Positions 18,029 through 27,406 of a stretch of DNA of 64,000 nucleotides are shown here, in pieces. Origin of the DNA: Staphylococcus canis (GTDB lineage Bacteria > Bacillota > Bacilli > Staphylococcales > Staphylococcaceae); contig NZ_JABANU010000008.1 in the NCBI RefSeq assembly GCF_016238445.1, forward strand, positions 27,717-91,716. The letters run 5' to 3'. The notes beneath the pieces were generated by a model. It saw nothing but the letters and a program-made list of their open reading frames with translations, did no database searches and was not told the origin of the DNA. The position numbers were made by a program, and so were the translations under genes. Position 1 is the first letter of the stretch, and every line of letters begins with the position of its first letter.

Positions 18029-18433
18029 ATGAAGAAAACACGTGTACTGAATAGTCATGTCTCACAAGCCATTGCGACAATAGGTCATTTTGATTTACTT
18101 TCAATTAACGATGCAGGTATGCCGATTCCAAATGATGAACGCCGTATTGACCTAGCGATCACAAAGGAATTGCCACGATTTATAGATGTTTTAGACGTTG
18201 TGCTTTCAGAAATGGAAGTTCAAAAAGTCTATTTAGCTGAAGAAATTAAAACGCATAATCCAGAACAATTGAAGCAGATTCAATCGTTATTACAAGACAA
18301 TGTTGAGATTGCGTATATTCCACATACAGAAATGAAAGCATATTTGAGTCATCCGTTAAACAAAGGAAATATTCGTACAGGCGAAGTGACGCCATTTTCT
18401 AATATTATTTTAGAATCAAATGTCACATTTTAA
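18029..18433 (+). CDS. rbsD: D-ribose pyranase RbsD
   Basis: This decameric mutarotase interconverts beta-ribopyranose and ribofuranose for the kinase. Recognisable features are [17 protein letters not shown] with the catalytic His at about residue 20, DAGMPIP, and the C-terminal [13 protein letters not shown]. It is 134 residues, full length, and follows GGAGGAATAATC. It lies between permease and kinase in one operon. Confidence 0.93.
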   Translation: MKKTRVLNSHVSQAIATIGHFDLLSINDAGMPIPNDERRIDLAITKELPRFIDVLDVVLSEMEVQKVYLAEEIKTHNPEQLKQIQSLLQDNVEIAYIPHTEMKAYLSHPLNKGNIRTGEVTPFSNIILESNVTF

Positions 18434-18448
18434 GGGAGGTCATACATT

Positions 18449-19357
18449 ATGGCACAAAAAGTTGTGATTTTAGGATCAACGAATGTCGATCGCTTTTTAA
18501 CGGTAGAACGTTACGCCAAACCTGGAGAAACACTGCATGTTGAAGAAGGTCAACATAACTATGGGGGCGGTAAGGGTGCGAACCAAGCGATTGCGACAGC
18601 ACGTATGCAAGCAGAGACTACATTTATTTCAAAAGTTGGACAAGACGGTATCGCAGACTTTATGTTTGAAGGCTTTGAAGCAGCGGGCATGAATACAGAT
18701 TATATTTTAAAATCTGATAGTGCGGATACAGGACAAGCTTTTATTACTGTTGATGCTGAAGGGCATAATATGATTTATGTGTATGGTGGTGCGAATATGA
18801 CAATTACACCAGAAGACGTTGAAGCAGCGGCGTCTGTCATACAAGAAGCAGACTATATCGTTGCGCAACTTGAAGTTCCAGTACCTGCGATTATTCGTGC
18901 GTTTGAAATTGCACGCGAACACGGTGTAACAACGATTTTAAACCCTGCCCCAGCGAGCACATTATCAAAAGAATTGTTAACACTCATTGACGTTATCATA
19001 CCGAATGAATTTGAAGCGGAAATACTATCAGGCATTCCAGTTGAAGATGATGCATCGATGAAACAAAATGCAGAGTACTTTCTTGATTTAGGCATTCAAG
19101 TCGTATTAATCACACTTGGAGAACGCGGTACATATTACGCTACAAAAGACACATCAGGCCTTGTTGAAGCGTATCAAGTTAAGGTTGTAGACACTACAGC
19201 TGCAGGAGATACTTTTATTGGCGCATTTGTCAGTCGATTTGATCGTAATGCGATGAACTTAGAAGAAGCGATTGATTTTGCGAATAAAGCAGCATCTTAT
19301 ACCGTTCAAAAGTCAGGTGCACAAATTTCGATACCATGGCTGGATGACATTCAATAA
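18449..19357 (+). CDS. rbsK: Ribokinase RbsK
   Basis: This PfkB-family kinase phosphorylates ribose at O5. Features are the N-terminal GSTNVDRFLTV, the substrate motif GGGKGANQAIA at about residues 40-50, and the second PfkB signature DTTAAGDTFIGAF with the catalytic Asp near residue 249. Length 302 is normal. It is the last gene of the rbs operon, and a hairpin terminator follows immediately. Confidence 0.93.
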   Translation: MAQKVVILGSTNVDRFLTVERYAKPGETLHVEEGQHNYGGGKGANQAIATARMQAETTFISKVGQDGIADFMFEGFEAAGMNTDYILKSDSADTGQAFITVDAEGHNMIYVYGGANMTITPEDVEAAASVIQEADYIVAQLEVPVPAIIRAFEIAREHGVTTILNPAPASTLSKELLTLIDVIIPNEFEAEILSGIPVEDDASMKQNAEYFLDLGIQVVLITLGERGTYYATKDTSGLVEAYQVKVVDTTAAGDTFIGAFVSRFDRNAMNLEEAIDFANKAASYTVQKSGAQISIPWLDDIQ

Positions 19358-19360
19358 ACT

Positions 19361-19422
19361 GAAAACCACGAGAATTGGACGCAAAGGAGAAATCCTTAAA
19401 TACGTCCCGTTCTCGTGGTTTC
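19361..19422. terminator. Terminator of the rbs operon
   Basis: GAAAACCACGAGAA pairs with TTCTCGTGGTTTC. It lies between convergent rbsK and the dehydrogenase gene. Confidence 0.7.
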
Positions 19423-19434
19423 ATTTATGTGTAT

Positions 19435-20238
19435 TTATGATTGTGTATTGTGTGACGTTGGGTCGACCCATTTCGCTTCGCCACCAATAGATTGACCACC
19501 ATCAATATGCATTGTTGTACCATTAATTCGACTCGCATAGTCACTCGCAAGATATGCTGAGAAGAAGGCGATTTCTTCAGGTTGGCCAATTTTACCAGTT
19601 GGTGTTGAGTTGATTTGGCGTAAGGCTTGAGGATGTTGGTCCTCCACAGCACTATTGACCATTGGTGAAGCGGTTAAGCCAGGCGCTAAGTTTACAGCAC
19701 GAATGCCTTTATGCGCATAATCATAAGTTAACTGTTTCGTAAAACCATTAATTGCGTGTTTTGATGTGATATAAGCTGCATCACCTACACCCGCAATCGT
19801 ACCTCCGATAGATGATACATTAATAAACGTACCTGATCCACGTTCTAAGAAATGCGGTAATAATAAATGCGTTAAGCGGTAAATACTTTTAAGGTTAATA
19901 TTAAGAATGCGATCCCATTCTTCTTCATCAATTTCTAAAACCGGCTTAAAATTAGCAAGAATTGCGGCATTGTTGACACAAATATCGACTTTTCCAAACG
20001 TATCTAAAGCAGTAGATACTAATTTTTCTAAATCTTTCTTTTGACCAATATCCGCAACTACAGATAAAACTTCTCCATTTTCTGCTATAATCTCCTGTTC
20101 AACCGCATCAAGTTGCTCTTGGTTGATATCTGTAATCACCACTTTTGCACCTTGTTTCGCATACGCTAATGCTTGAGCTTTACCCAAACCACCCGCAGCG
20201 CCTGTAATGATTGCAACTTTATCTTCTAATAACAACAT
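19435..20238 (-). CDS. Short-chain dehydrogenase/reductase (SDR)
   Basis: This classical SDR oxidoreductase of 267 residues has the nucleotide motif TGAAGGLGKAQ near residue 13, NNAA in strand 4, catalytic Ser in INVSSIGG and the YITSKHA active site (Tyr-x-x-x-Lys). Asp in TDIN after strand 2 favours NAD over NADP. The C-terminal GGQSIGG is as in FabG/glucose-dehydrogenase-like members. The start MLLLEDK is chosen because GGGAGGAGGATG precedes it; the upstream in-frame extension is non-coding. Substrate unknown. Confidence 0.85.
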   Translation of the reverse strand: MLLLEDKVAIITGAAGGLGKAQALAYAKQGAKVVITDINQEQLDAVEQEIIAENGEVLSVVADIGQKKDLEKLVSTALDTFGKVDICVNNAAILANFKPVLEIDEEEWDRILNINLKSIYRLTHLLLPHFLERGSGTFINVSSIGGTIAGVGDAAYITSKHAINGFTKQLTYDYAHKGIRAVNLAPGLTASPMVNSAVEDQHPQALRQINSTPTGKIGQPEEIAFFSAYLASDYASRINGTTMHIDGGQSIGGEAKWVDPTSHNTQS

Positions 20239-20441
20239 AATACATCCTCCTCCCTTTGTACCTCCCATTCTAACCGCTTTCATCATAGAACTAAAACAAA
20301 GCACATTATGAGGAAATAAATAGATGTTGGGAGTTTCACTAGTTGTTGACATTGGCTTATAATCACAATTAGTACTAGTTGGTCTCCCTATGTTATTCTT
20401 TACAATTTTATACGGACTTACTTCACTTATGAATCGAATAA

Positions 20442-20582
20442 TCAATTGTTTTTTTGAATTTTAACTAGCTCATCACCTTCATATCTATATCCTAATGTTC
20501 GCATATGCAAAATTCTTGCTAACTTGATTATCTCAGGTAATAAAAAAATAAATATTATCGTTCCTATCTTGAATTTGCTCAT
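20442..20582 (-). CDS. Small membrane-anchored peptide, 46 residues
   Basis: ATG 20582 is preceded by AAGAGGAGG about 11 bases away. The peptide starts MSKFKIGTIIFIFLLPEI, a single hydrophobic helix, and continues with a basic and polar tail (RTLGYRYEGDELVKIQ). The balanced tail and strong ribosome site argue for a real gene. I do not recognise the family. Confidence 0.5.
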   Translation of the reverse strand: MSKFKIGTIIFIFLLPEIIKLARILHMRTLGYRYEGDELVKIQKNN

Positions 20583-21153
20583 TTGGTATTTGACCTCCTC
20601 TTGTTTATAGTTTAGGCATAGGGACTATAAATGCTTCAAATTTAGTATTAGATCACTTTAATTATAAAGATTTATATATCATATTATATATGAAAATAGA
20701 ATGGATGAGGCATAATATTATAGATTTTGTTTTTATTCGGTAATTCCTTTATAGGTTGAGGGGTTTTTGCAATTTATCCTTATTCTCTAATTCCAGGACA
20801 TATTTTTCACGTATTTAACTCCACATACGGTTAATAATATTGTTGAAGCAACGATAATCGAAATAATTTTCTATCTAATCATGAGTGCACATCTTTATAT
20901 CACTAATTCGCATATCATCATTACCTTAACTAAGCGATTCTAATCAATAGTACCAAATTTATATATAAACAAATTTACTTATTTTATTGTTAGGATATTT
21001 TCCGAACTTTTCTCGCGTAATTTCTTTAAGAACGGCTATCATTATATAAAATGTTACATTTCTTTTTTTCTCTTTTCATTTTAGTCTCTTCCGTTTATAA
21101 TGAAGTAAGGGGTTATCGCCCTTAACCAACGAACTTTTTGATGAGCTCATCTT
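20583..21153. other. Non-coding AT-rich region
   Basis: I find no intact gene. Broken frames around 20730-20945 (SLIPGHIFHVFN; NIVEATIIEIIFYLIMS) could be a worn-out membrane-protein gene, but no family is recognised. A 12-bp palindrome GATGAGCTCATC lies at 21140-21151. Confidence 0.35.
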
Positions 21154-21266
21154 TATCAAGAAGTACCCCGAGTAATAGGGGACAAGAACGTAATTATTTG
21201 GATTATTAAGCTTGCTACGGCTAACCAAAAAATCGAGAAGTACCCCGAGTAATAGGGGACAAGTAA
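21154..21266. CRISPR. Two-repeat CRISPR-like array, type III-A repeat family, no cas genes
   Basis: Two copies of a repeat of about 36 bp (21154-21189 and 21231-21266) share the core GTACCCCGAGTAATAGGGG followed by ACAAG. They are separated by a unique 41-bp spacer. The inner dyad CCCC...GGGG and the ending GGGGACAAGAAC match, with about 10 differences, the S. epidermidis type III-A repeat as I recall it (ending GGGGACGAGAAC). The second copy is degenerate at its last bases, as terminal repeats often are. No cas gene is in the window. Confidence 0.55.
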
Positions 21267-21427
21267 TGCTAAAAGACACCGTATTTTTAAAGTATGATGT
21301 CTTTTTTTATTTGAATGAATATCACTGCCATGGTTTTGTTAGAGGTTTCATTACACTGATTCTAAATCATCTGTGTATTTATGTTATATTAAAGGGGATG
21401 TATGTTTGGACAAAGGGGACTTTTATT

Positions 21428-22408
21428 ATGGTAAGTGTGAAAGATGTAGCAAAGTTAGCGAATGTTTCGACAGCGACAGTGTCACGAGTGTTAAGTAATA
21501 CGGGAAGAGTTAAGGCGCACAACCGCCAACGTGTGCTTGATGCAGCAGAAGCGTTAGGGTATCATCCTAATAATCTTGGTCGTCAATTAAGAAAAATGGA
21601 AACGATGACGATACTTGTAGTGGTTCCAGATATTACGAATTCATATTTTTCAGAGATTTTAAGAAATATTGAAAATATCGCACGTAGTAATGGGTATGAA
21701 GTAATTTTGGGGGATACGCAAAATAAAGAAGCAGATCTCTATTTTTCATATTTGTATGAGAAGAAGGTAGACGGCATGATAGTATTGACGTCATATTTAG
21801 ATGTTCAGAATCTGGAAAAGCTTAGCGAACAATACCCTATTGTATTAGCATGTGAAAAGATTGAAAATAGTCATGTGGCTTCAGTGTCTATTGATAATAT
21901 TGAAGGCGCTGCTGTTATGACGCGTCATTTAATCCAAAAAGGTCATACACGTATTGGTCACGTTGCGGGCCCTATGGATGGTCTTTTAGGACAGTATCGT
22001 GCTAAAGGGTTTCGTCAAGAGATGGGCGCACATGGCTTGAATGTTAATGAATCATGGATTTTTGAAGGAGATTACTCATTAGAATCTGGAATTAAGATTG
22101 GTGAAGCGCTGATGAATCTAGATGAGAAACCGACAGCGCTCTTTGTATCAAATGATGAGATGGCAATAGGGATTATGAAAGTGTTGAAAAAATATGGGTT
22201 ACATGTACCAGAAGATATGGCGCTTGTTGGCTTTGACAATATCATATTATCTGACATTGTAGATCCAGGTTTAACAACATTTGCGCAACCTACAACGCAG
22301 ATTGGTCAACTCGCGATGGAGAAGCTATTGAAGTTGCTTAAGGGTGAAAAAATAGAAGAGACAAGCACATTATTAGAAGGCTATTTACTAGAACGTCAAT
22401 CTACATAA
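21428..22408 (+). CDS. LacI-family regulator of the alpha-glucoside locus
   Basis: This 326-residue repressor has a helix-turn-helix at residues 3-26 (VKDVAKLANVSTATVSRVLS) and a sugar-binding effector domain. The start ATG 21428 follows AAAGGGGAC; the longer frame runs back through the CRISPR-like repeat and is not coding. Palindromic LacI-type operators follow the gene and recur before malK, 9.5 kb away, so it probably controls both arms of the locus. A MalR-like role is inferred from context. Confidence 0.85.
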   Translation: MVSVKDVAKLANVSTATVSRVLSNTGRVKAHNRQRVLDAAEALGYHPNNLGRQLRKMETMTILVVVPDITNSYFSEILRNIENIARSNGYEVILGDTQNKEADLYFSYLYEKKVDGMIVLTSYLDVQNLEKLSEQYPIVLACEKIENSHVASVSIDNIEGAAVMTRHLIQKGHTRIGHVAGPMDGLLGQYRAKGFRQEMGAHGLNVNESWIFEGDYSLESGIKIGEALMNLDEKPTALFVSNDEMAIGIMKVLKKYGLHVPEDMALVGFDNIILSDIVDPGLTTFAQPTTQIGQLAMEKLLKLLKGEKIEETSTLLEGYLLERQST

Positions 22409-22429
22409 AATAATTGAAATGTACTGTGA

Positions 22430-22486
22430 TGTAATCGTTTACACACCAGTGCATTTTTGTTATATTAAAATTGTAATCGATTACAA
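22430..22486 (+). promoter_or_regulatory. Promoter with two LacI-type operators
   Basis: TGTAATCGTTTACA (22430-22443) overlaps the -35 box TTTACA (22438-22443). The -10 box TATATT (22461-22466) lies 17 bases on. A perfect palindrome TTGTAATCGATTACAA (22471-22486) covers the start site. The same operator pair recurs at the malK promoter. Confidence 0.7.
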
Positions 22487-22545
22487 AATAAGTGCAAAAG
22501 CAATTATTTTGATGCGTAATGATATCAAAGACAGGAGTGCATCAT

Positions 22546-23637
22546 ATGACCATTAAAATTGGAGTGATTGGCTGTGGTGGTATTGCGACAGGAAAGCATT
22601 TACCAAGCTTAATCAAAGTAGAAGATGTGGAAGTTACAGCGTTTTGTGATATTGACGTGACGAAAGCACAAGAGGCTGCAGCAACATTTGGTACAGCTGA
22701 AGCTAAGGTGTATACCGACTATCATGAATTATTAAAAGATTCATCCATAGAGGTTGTACATGTGTGTACGCCCAATCATTTACATTGCGATATGACAGTC
22801 TCAGCGCTTGAAGCTGGTAAGCATGTCATGTGTGAAAAACCAATGGCTAAGACGACCAAAGAAGCGAAAACAATGATTGAAGCTGCTCAAAGAACTGGTA
22901 AGAAATTAACGATTGGTTATCAAAATCGTTTTCGAGCAGATAGTCAATATTTGCATGAAGTCACATCACGTGGGGATCTGGGAGATATTTATTTTGCGAA
23001 AGGTCATGCGATTAGACGTCGCGCTGTTCCAAATTGGGGTGTGTTTTTAGATGAGGAAGCTCAAGGCGGCGGTCCACTTATTGATATAGGGACGCATGCA
23101 TTAGATTTAACACTTTGGATGATGAACAATTATGAACCAGAATCTGTGATGGGGTCAACATTCCATAAGTTAAGTGAAAAAGAAAATGCAGCAAATGCTT
23201 GGGGACCATGGGATCCAAAGGCATTCACAGTTGAAGATTCAGCATTTGGATTCATTAAAATGAAAAATGGTGCGACGATTATACTAGAGTCAGCATGGGC
23301 CTTGAATTCACTCGAAGTCGATGAAGCTAAATGTTCATTGTCTGGAACTGAAGGCGGCGCAGATATGAAAGATGGTTTGAGAATCCATGGTGAAGATTTA
23401 GGTACATTGTATTCTAAAAAGATAGAGTTAGAAAATAAAGGCGTCGACTTTTATGAAGGAGATCAAGTCGATGAAGCTGAGGAAGAAGCGAAAGCATGGA
23501 TTGCTTGTATTAAAAATGATACAGAACCCGTTGTCAAACCGGAAGAAGCGATGGTAGTGACGCAAATTTTAGAAGGTATTTACGAATCGGCTAAAACGGG
23601 TAAAGCAGTCTATTTTAACGCGCACGAAGAGGAGTAA
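22546..23637 (+). CDS. Gfo/Idh/MocA-family oxidoreductase 1
   Basis: This NAD(P)-dependent sugar oxidoreductase of 363 residues has a Rossmann domain with GVIGCGGIATGKH near residue 5, and the family EKP motif (MCEKPMAKT) at about residue 95. The C-terminal alpha/beta domain has the active-site GGGPLIDIGTHALDL with Asp and His. It starts the operon after the LacI operators, with ribosome site ACAGGAGTG. Together with the next two genes it may oxidise and rearrange a sugar or glycoside; the substrate is not known. Confidence 0.85.
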   Translation: MTIKIGVIGCGGIATGKHLPSLIKVEDVEVTAFCDIDVTKAQEAAATFGTAEAKVYTDYHELLKDSSIEVVHVCTPNHLHCDMTVSALEAGKHVMCEKPMAKTTKEAKTMIEAAQRTGKKLTIGYQNRFRADSQYLHEVTSRGDLGDIYFAKGHAIRRRAVPNWGVFLDEEAQGGGPLIDIGTHALDLTLWMMNNYEPESVMGSTFHKLSEKENAANAWGPWDPKAFTVEDSAFGFIKMKNGATIILESAWALNSLEVDEAKCSLSGTEGGADMKDGLRIHGEDLGTLYSKKIELENKGVDFYEGDQVDEAEEEAKAWIACIKNDTEPVVKPEEAMVVTQILEGIYESAKTGKAVYFNAHEEE

Positions 23638-23642
23638 TCATC

Positions 23643-24677
23643 ATGGAGAAAGTAAAGGTTGGCATTGTTGGTGTCGGTGGTATTGCGCAAGACCGCCATA
23701 TCCCATTACTAATGGAGCACCCACAAGCTGAAGTTACAACATTGTTTGATGTGCGCTTAGACTTAGCGGAACAAGTTGCTCAAACATTTAATATCGCACA
23801 TGTTGCGACGTCTTACGATACATTATTTGATCAAGTGGATGCGGTAGTCATATGTACGCCGAATAAATTTCATTCAGAGATTGCAATTGCTGCTTTAAAT
23901 GCAGGTGTACATGTCTTGTGTGAAAAACCAATGGCGATTTCTAAAAAAGAGTGCGATGACATGATTGAGGCCGCTAAAAAGCATCACAAAATTCTTACGG
24001 TAGCCTATCATTATCGATTTACAGATGTTGCGATAGAAGCCAAACGACGCATAGATGAAGGTGTTGTTGGGAGTCCTGTTGTATCTCGAATTCAAGCTTT
24101 AAGACATCGTAAAGTGCCTGGATGGGGTGTGTTTACGAATAAAGCGTTACAAGGTGGCGGTTGTTTAATTGATTATGGTTGTCATGTGTTAGACCTTGTT
24201 TTGTGGTTACTCCAAATAACGCAACCTACTGAAGTGTCGGGTCGTACATATAACAAGTTAAGTAAGCAACCACATCAAATCAATGACTGGGGCGAATTTG
24301 ATCATGAGACGTTTAATGTTGAAGATCACGCTACAAGCTATATCGTGTTTGATAACGATGCGACGTTGCAGTTTGAATGCTCTTGGGCAGCGAATATTAA
24401 TAGTGACAAATTAGATATTAGTATTTCCGGGGAGAAAGGTGGCCTTCAACTGTTTCCATTTGAAGTCTACGAACCTAGAAATGGTGAATACCTCATTCAT
24501 CAACAAGATATAACGCTTAATGAAGATAAAGCAGCTGAGCGACAAACTGATAATTTTATTAAGAGTTGTCTCGGAATTGAAACACCTGTAGTGAAAATGG
24601 AAGAGGCAAGACGTGTCAGTCAAATCATCGAAGCCATTTATGAAAGTAATGAGAAAAAGCAAACCATACAACTATAA
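23643..24677 (+). CDS. Gfo/Idh/MocA-family oxidoreductase 2
   Basis: This second family member has 344 residues, with GIVGVGGIAQDRH near residue 7, LCEKPMAI, and GGGCLIDYGCHVLDL carrying the catalytic Asp/His positions. It shares motif order and many residues with the upstream gene, so the pair probably arose by duplication. It begins five bases after its neighbour's stop with GAGGAG as ribosome site. Two such enzymes side by side suggest successive oxidation and reduction, or two ring positions. Confidence 0.85.
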   Translation: MEKVKVGIVGVGGIAQDRHIPLLMEHPQAEVTTLFDVRLDLAEQVAQTFNIAHVATSYDTLFDQVDAVVICTPNKFHSEIAIAALNAGVHVLCEKPMAISKKECDDMIEAAKKHHKILTVAYHYRFTDVAIEAKRRIDEGVVGSPVVSRIQALRHRKVPGWGVFTNKALQGGGCLIDYGCHVLDLVLWLLQITQPTEVSGRTYNKLSKQPHQINDWGEFDHETFNVEDHATSYIVFDNDATLQFECSWAANINSDKLDISISGEKGGLQLFPFEVYEPRNGEYLIHQQDITLNEDKAAERQTDNFIKSCLGIETPVVKMEEARRVSQIIEAIYESNEKKQTIQL

Positions 24678-24701
24678 ACATAAAAAGAGAGGCGTATTCC
24701 A

Positions 24702-25670
24702 ATGAAATTAGGAGTATTTTCAGTATTATTTTACGATCGTAACTTTGAAGAAATGTTAGATTATGTAGCAGCATCAGGATTAGATATGATTGAAGTTGGA
24801 ACTGGAGGAAATCCAGGAGATAAGTTTTGTAATCTAGATGAGTTATTAGAAGATGAATCAAAGCGTCAAGCATTTATGGAAAAAATTGAATCACGTGGCT
24901 TGCAAATTAGTGGTTTTAGCTGTCACAACAACCCAATTTCTCCTGATAAAGAAGAAGCACAACTCGCAGATGAAACACTTCGAAAAACGATACAACTTGC
25001 TGCTTTATTAAACGTACCAGTTGTTAATACATTTTCAGGCGTTGCAGGTAGTGACGACTCCGCAAAACGTGCGAACTGGCCTGTCACACCTTGGCCTACA
25101 GTGTATACAGAAATCTATGAATACCAATGGGAGCACAAACTGATTCCATATTGGAAAGATTTAGCAGAATTTGCGAAAGCACATGATGTTAAAATCGCAA
25201 TAGAATTACACGCTGGTTTTCTCGTACATACGCCATACACATTACTAAAACTTAGAGCAGCGACGAATGAATATATTGGTGCAAACTTAGACCCAAGTCA
25301 TTTATGGTGGCAAGGTATCGATCCAGTCGCTGCGATACGCATTTTAGGTAAAGAGAATGCGATTCATCATTTTCATGCTAAAGATACGTACATTAATCAA
25401 GATAACGTTAATATGCACGGTCTTACTGATATGCAACCTTATAATGACGTTGCAACACGTGCATGGACTTTCCGTACTGTTGGATATGGTCACAGTCCAT
25501 ACGAATGGGGCGAAATGATTAGTCAACTCATTATTCAAGGCTATGATTATGTTATGAGTATTGAACACGAAGACCCAATCATGTCAGTAGAAGAAGGATT
25601 CCAAAAAGCAGTAGAAAACTTAAAATCAGTGAATATTCAAGAAAAAGGGCCAGATATTTGGTGGGCTTAA
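24702..25670 (+). CDS. Sugar phosphate isomerase/epimerase (AP-endonuclease-2-like TIM barrel)
   Basis: This xylose-isomerase-like TIM barrel of 322 residues belongs to a fold used by sugar epimerases, isomerases and 3-keto-sugar lyases. Likely metal ligands are Glu in IAIELHAGF, Asp/His in NLDPSHLWW, His in HFHAKDTY and Glu in SIEHEDP near the end. It is the third gene of the operon (ribosome site AAAGAGAGG). Pairing with Gfo/Idh oxidoreductases is a recurrent arrangement in keto-sugar pathways. Confidence 0.8.
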   Translation: MKLGVFSVLFYDRNFEEMLDYVAASGLDMIEVGTGGNPGDKFCNLDELLEDESKRQAFMEKIESRGLQISGFSCHNNPISPDKEEAQLADETLRKTIQLAALLNVPVVNTFSGVAGSDDSAKRANWPVTPWPTVYTEIYEYQWEHKLIPYWKDLAEFAKAHDVKIAIELHAGFLVHTPYTLLKLRAATNEYIGANLDPSHLWWQGIDPVAAIRILGKENAIHHFHAKDTYINQDNVNMHGLTDMQPYNDVATRAWTFRTVGYGHSPYEWGEMISQLIIQGYDYVMSIEHEDPIMSVEEGFQKAVENLKSVNIQEKGPDIWWA

Positions 25671-25681
25671 AGGAGATTTAA

Positions 25682-27340
25682 ATGGTGCAATTAGAGAATA
25701 AAAAATGGTGGAAAGAGGCCGTTGCTTATCAAGTGTATCCACGGAGCTTTATGGATTCTAATGGTGATGGTATTGGGGACTTAAGAGGTTTAATTGATAA
25801 GTTAGATTACCTACGCGATTTAGGAATTGATGTAATATGGTTAAGCCCAATGTATCCATCACCTAACGATGACAACGGATATGATATTAGTGATTACCAA
25901 GGTATTAGCGAAGAATTTGGGACAATGTCTGACTTTGATGAGCTACTTGAAACTGTACATGCTAAAGGTATGAAATTAATTTTAGATCTTGTAGTCAATC
26001 ATACATCTGACGAACACCCATGGTTTATTGAATCTAGACAAAGTAAAGACAATCCTAAACGGGACTGGTATATATGGCGGGCACCACGTGATGATGGTTC
26101 AGAACCTACGAATTGGGAGAGTATTTTCAACGGATCGACATGGAAATATGATGCACAAACTGGCGAGTACTATTTCCACTTATTTAGTGAAAAGCAACCT
26201 GATTTGAATTGGGAAAATCCAGATGTGCGACGAGAAGTGTATGACATGATGAATTGGTGGTTCGATAAAGGCATTGATGGTTTTCGTGTCGATGCTATTA
26301 CGCATATCAAAAAATCTTTTGACAAAGGAGATTTGCCGGTTGAAGCAGGTCAGCAGTATGCACCTGCATTTGAAGCCGCAATGAATCAACCAGGTGTCCT
26401 TGACTGGCTCAATGAGATGAAACGTGAATCTTTAAGTCGCTATGATATTATGACTGTCGGTGAAGCAAACGGTGTCACAACAGCGGATGCAGAAGATTGG
26501 GTAGGTCATGACAAAGGTGTCTTCAACATGGTCTTCCAGTTTGAACATTTAGGATTGTGGGATAGTGTATCTGCACAATTAGATGTTCCTGCGTATAAAA
26601 ACATCTTAAGTCACTGGCAAAAAGGACTGGAAAATAAAGGATGGAACGCCCTATTTATAGAAAATCACGATCAACCGAGACGGGTATCAACGTGGGGGAA
26701 TGATAAACAATATTGGTATGCTTCTGCCACAAGTCATGCGATCGTGTACTTCCTTCAACAAGGAACACCTTTTATTTATCAAGGTCAAGAAATAGGCATG
26801 ACGAACTATCCATTTACGGATATTTCACAGTTCAATGATGTATCCATTAAAACTGAGGCTAAGCTTATTAAAGCGCAAGGTGGAGATACGAATGCAATTC
26901 TTGAAAAGCACCGATTAGGTAGCCGTGATAATGCGCGAACACCAATGCAATGGGATCGTTCTCCTAATGCTGGATTTACAACTGGAACGCCTTGGTTTCC
27001 TGTGAATCCGAATTATAAAGAGATTAATGTTGAGCAACAAGAAAAAGATCCAGACTCGATTTTAAATTTCTATAAAGATTTAATTCGACTGAAAAAATCA
27101 GATGATGTGTACACGTATGGAAGCTTTGAGTTAGTAGATGCGGATAATGAAAAAGTTTTCGCATACATGCGTCAACTTGAAGATAAAAAAGCCTTGATCG
27201 TAGGCAATCTCACTGATTCGCCCGCACAATTAGATACAGAAATTGATATCAGTAAAGGCAAAGTGCAGTTACACAATCATAATGAAGCAATCGACTTCAA
27301 TCATATTAAGCCTTATGAAGCTTTCGTGATTGAATTCTAA
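25682..27340 (+). CDS. GH13 alpha-glucosidase, probably alpha-1,4 specific
   Basis: This cytoplasmic glycoside hydrolase family 13 enzyme of 552 residues releases glucose from maltodextrins. The four conserved regions are present: DLVVNH (about 102-107), GFRVDAITH with nucleophile Asp204, TVGEANG with acid/base Glu261, and ENHDQPR. The calcium loop DSNGDGIGD is near residue 25. The residue after the nucleophile is Ala rather than the Val usual in oligo-1,6-glucosidases, which favours alpha-1,4 substrates. It is the last gene of the plus-strand arm, with ribosome site AAAGGAG. It faces the malG-F-E-K arm, whose transporter would feed it. Confidence 0.9.
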   Translation: MVQLENKKWWKEAVAYQVYPRSFMDSNGDGIGDLRGLIDKLDYLRDLGIDVIWLSPMYPSPNDDNGYDISDYQGISEEFGTMSDFDELLETVHAKGMKLILDLVVNHTSDEHPWFIESRQSKDNPKRDWYIWRAPRDDGSEPTNWESIFNGSTWKYDAQTGEYYFHLFSEKQPDLNWENPDVRREVYDMMNWWFDKGIDGFRVDAITHIKKSFDKGDLPVEAGQQYAPAFEAAMNQPGVLDWLNEMKRESLSRYDIMTVGEANGVTTADAEDWVGHDKGVFNMVFQFEHLGLWDSVSAQLDVPAYKNILSHWQKGLENKGWNALFIENHDQPRRVSTWGNDKQYWYASATSHAIVYFLQQGTPFIYQGQEIGMTNYPFTDISQFNDVSIKTEAKLIKAQGGDTNAILEKHRLGSRDNARTPMQWDRSPNAGFTTGTPWFPVNPNYKEINVEQQEKDPDSILNFYKDLIRLKKSDDVYTYGSFELVDADNEKVFAYMRQLEDKKALIVGNLTDSPAQLDTEIDISKGKVQLHNHNEAIDFNHIKPYEAFVIEF

Positions 27341-27356
27341 TCACGAATCGAAAATA

Positions 27357-27388
27357 AACACCCCTTACATTGCTGTGAGGGGTGTTTT
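27357..27388. terminator. Bidirectional terminator between the two alpha-glucoside arms
   Basis: ACACCCCTTACA and TGTGAGGGGTGTTTT form a strong hairpin with a 4-base loop. Confidence 0.85.
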
Positions 27389-27406
27389 ATGATTGAATAA
27401 TGTCGA

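Noticed and set aside
20344..20362. TTGACA...TATAAT on the plus strand upstream of the SDR gene
   Set aside because: The boxes are only six bases apart and no plus-strand gene follows.
21076..21279. 67-codon minus-strand frame across the CRISPR-like repeats
   Set aside because: The same repeat is translated twice (LVPYYSGYF and CPLLLGVLL in different frames), as expected for non-coding repeats.
21212..21427. N-terminal extension of the LacI-family regulator
   Set aside because: It would translate the CRISPR-like repeat and promoter; a good ribosome site precedes ATG 21428, and the helix-turn-helix begins there.
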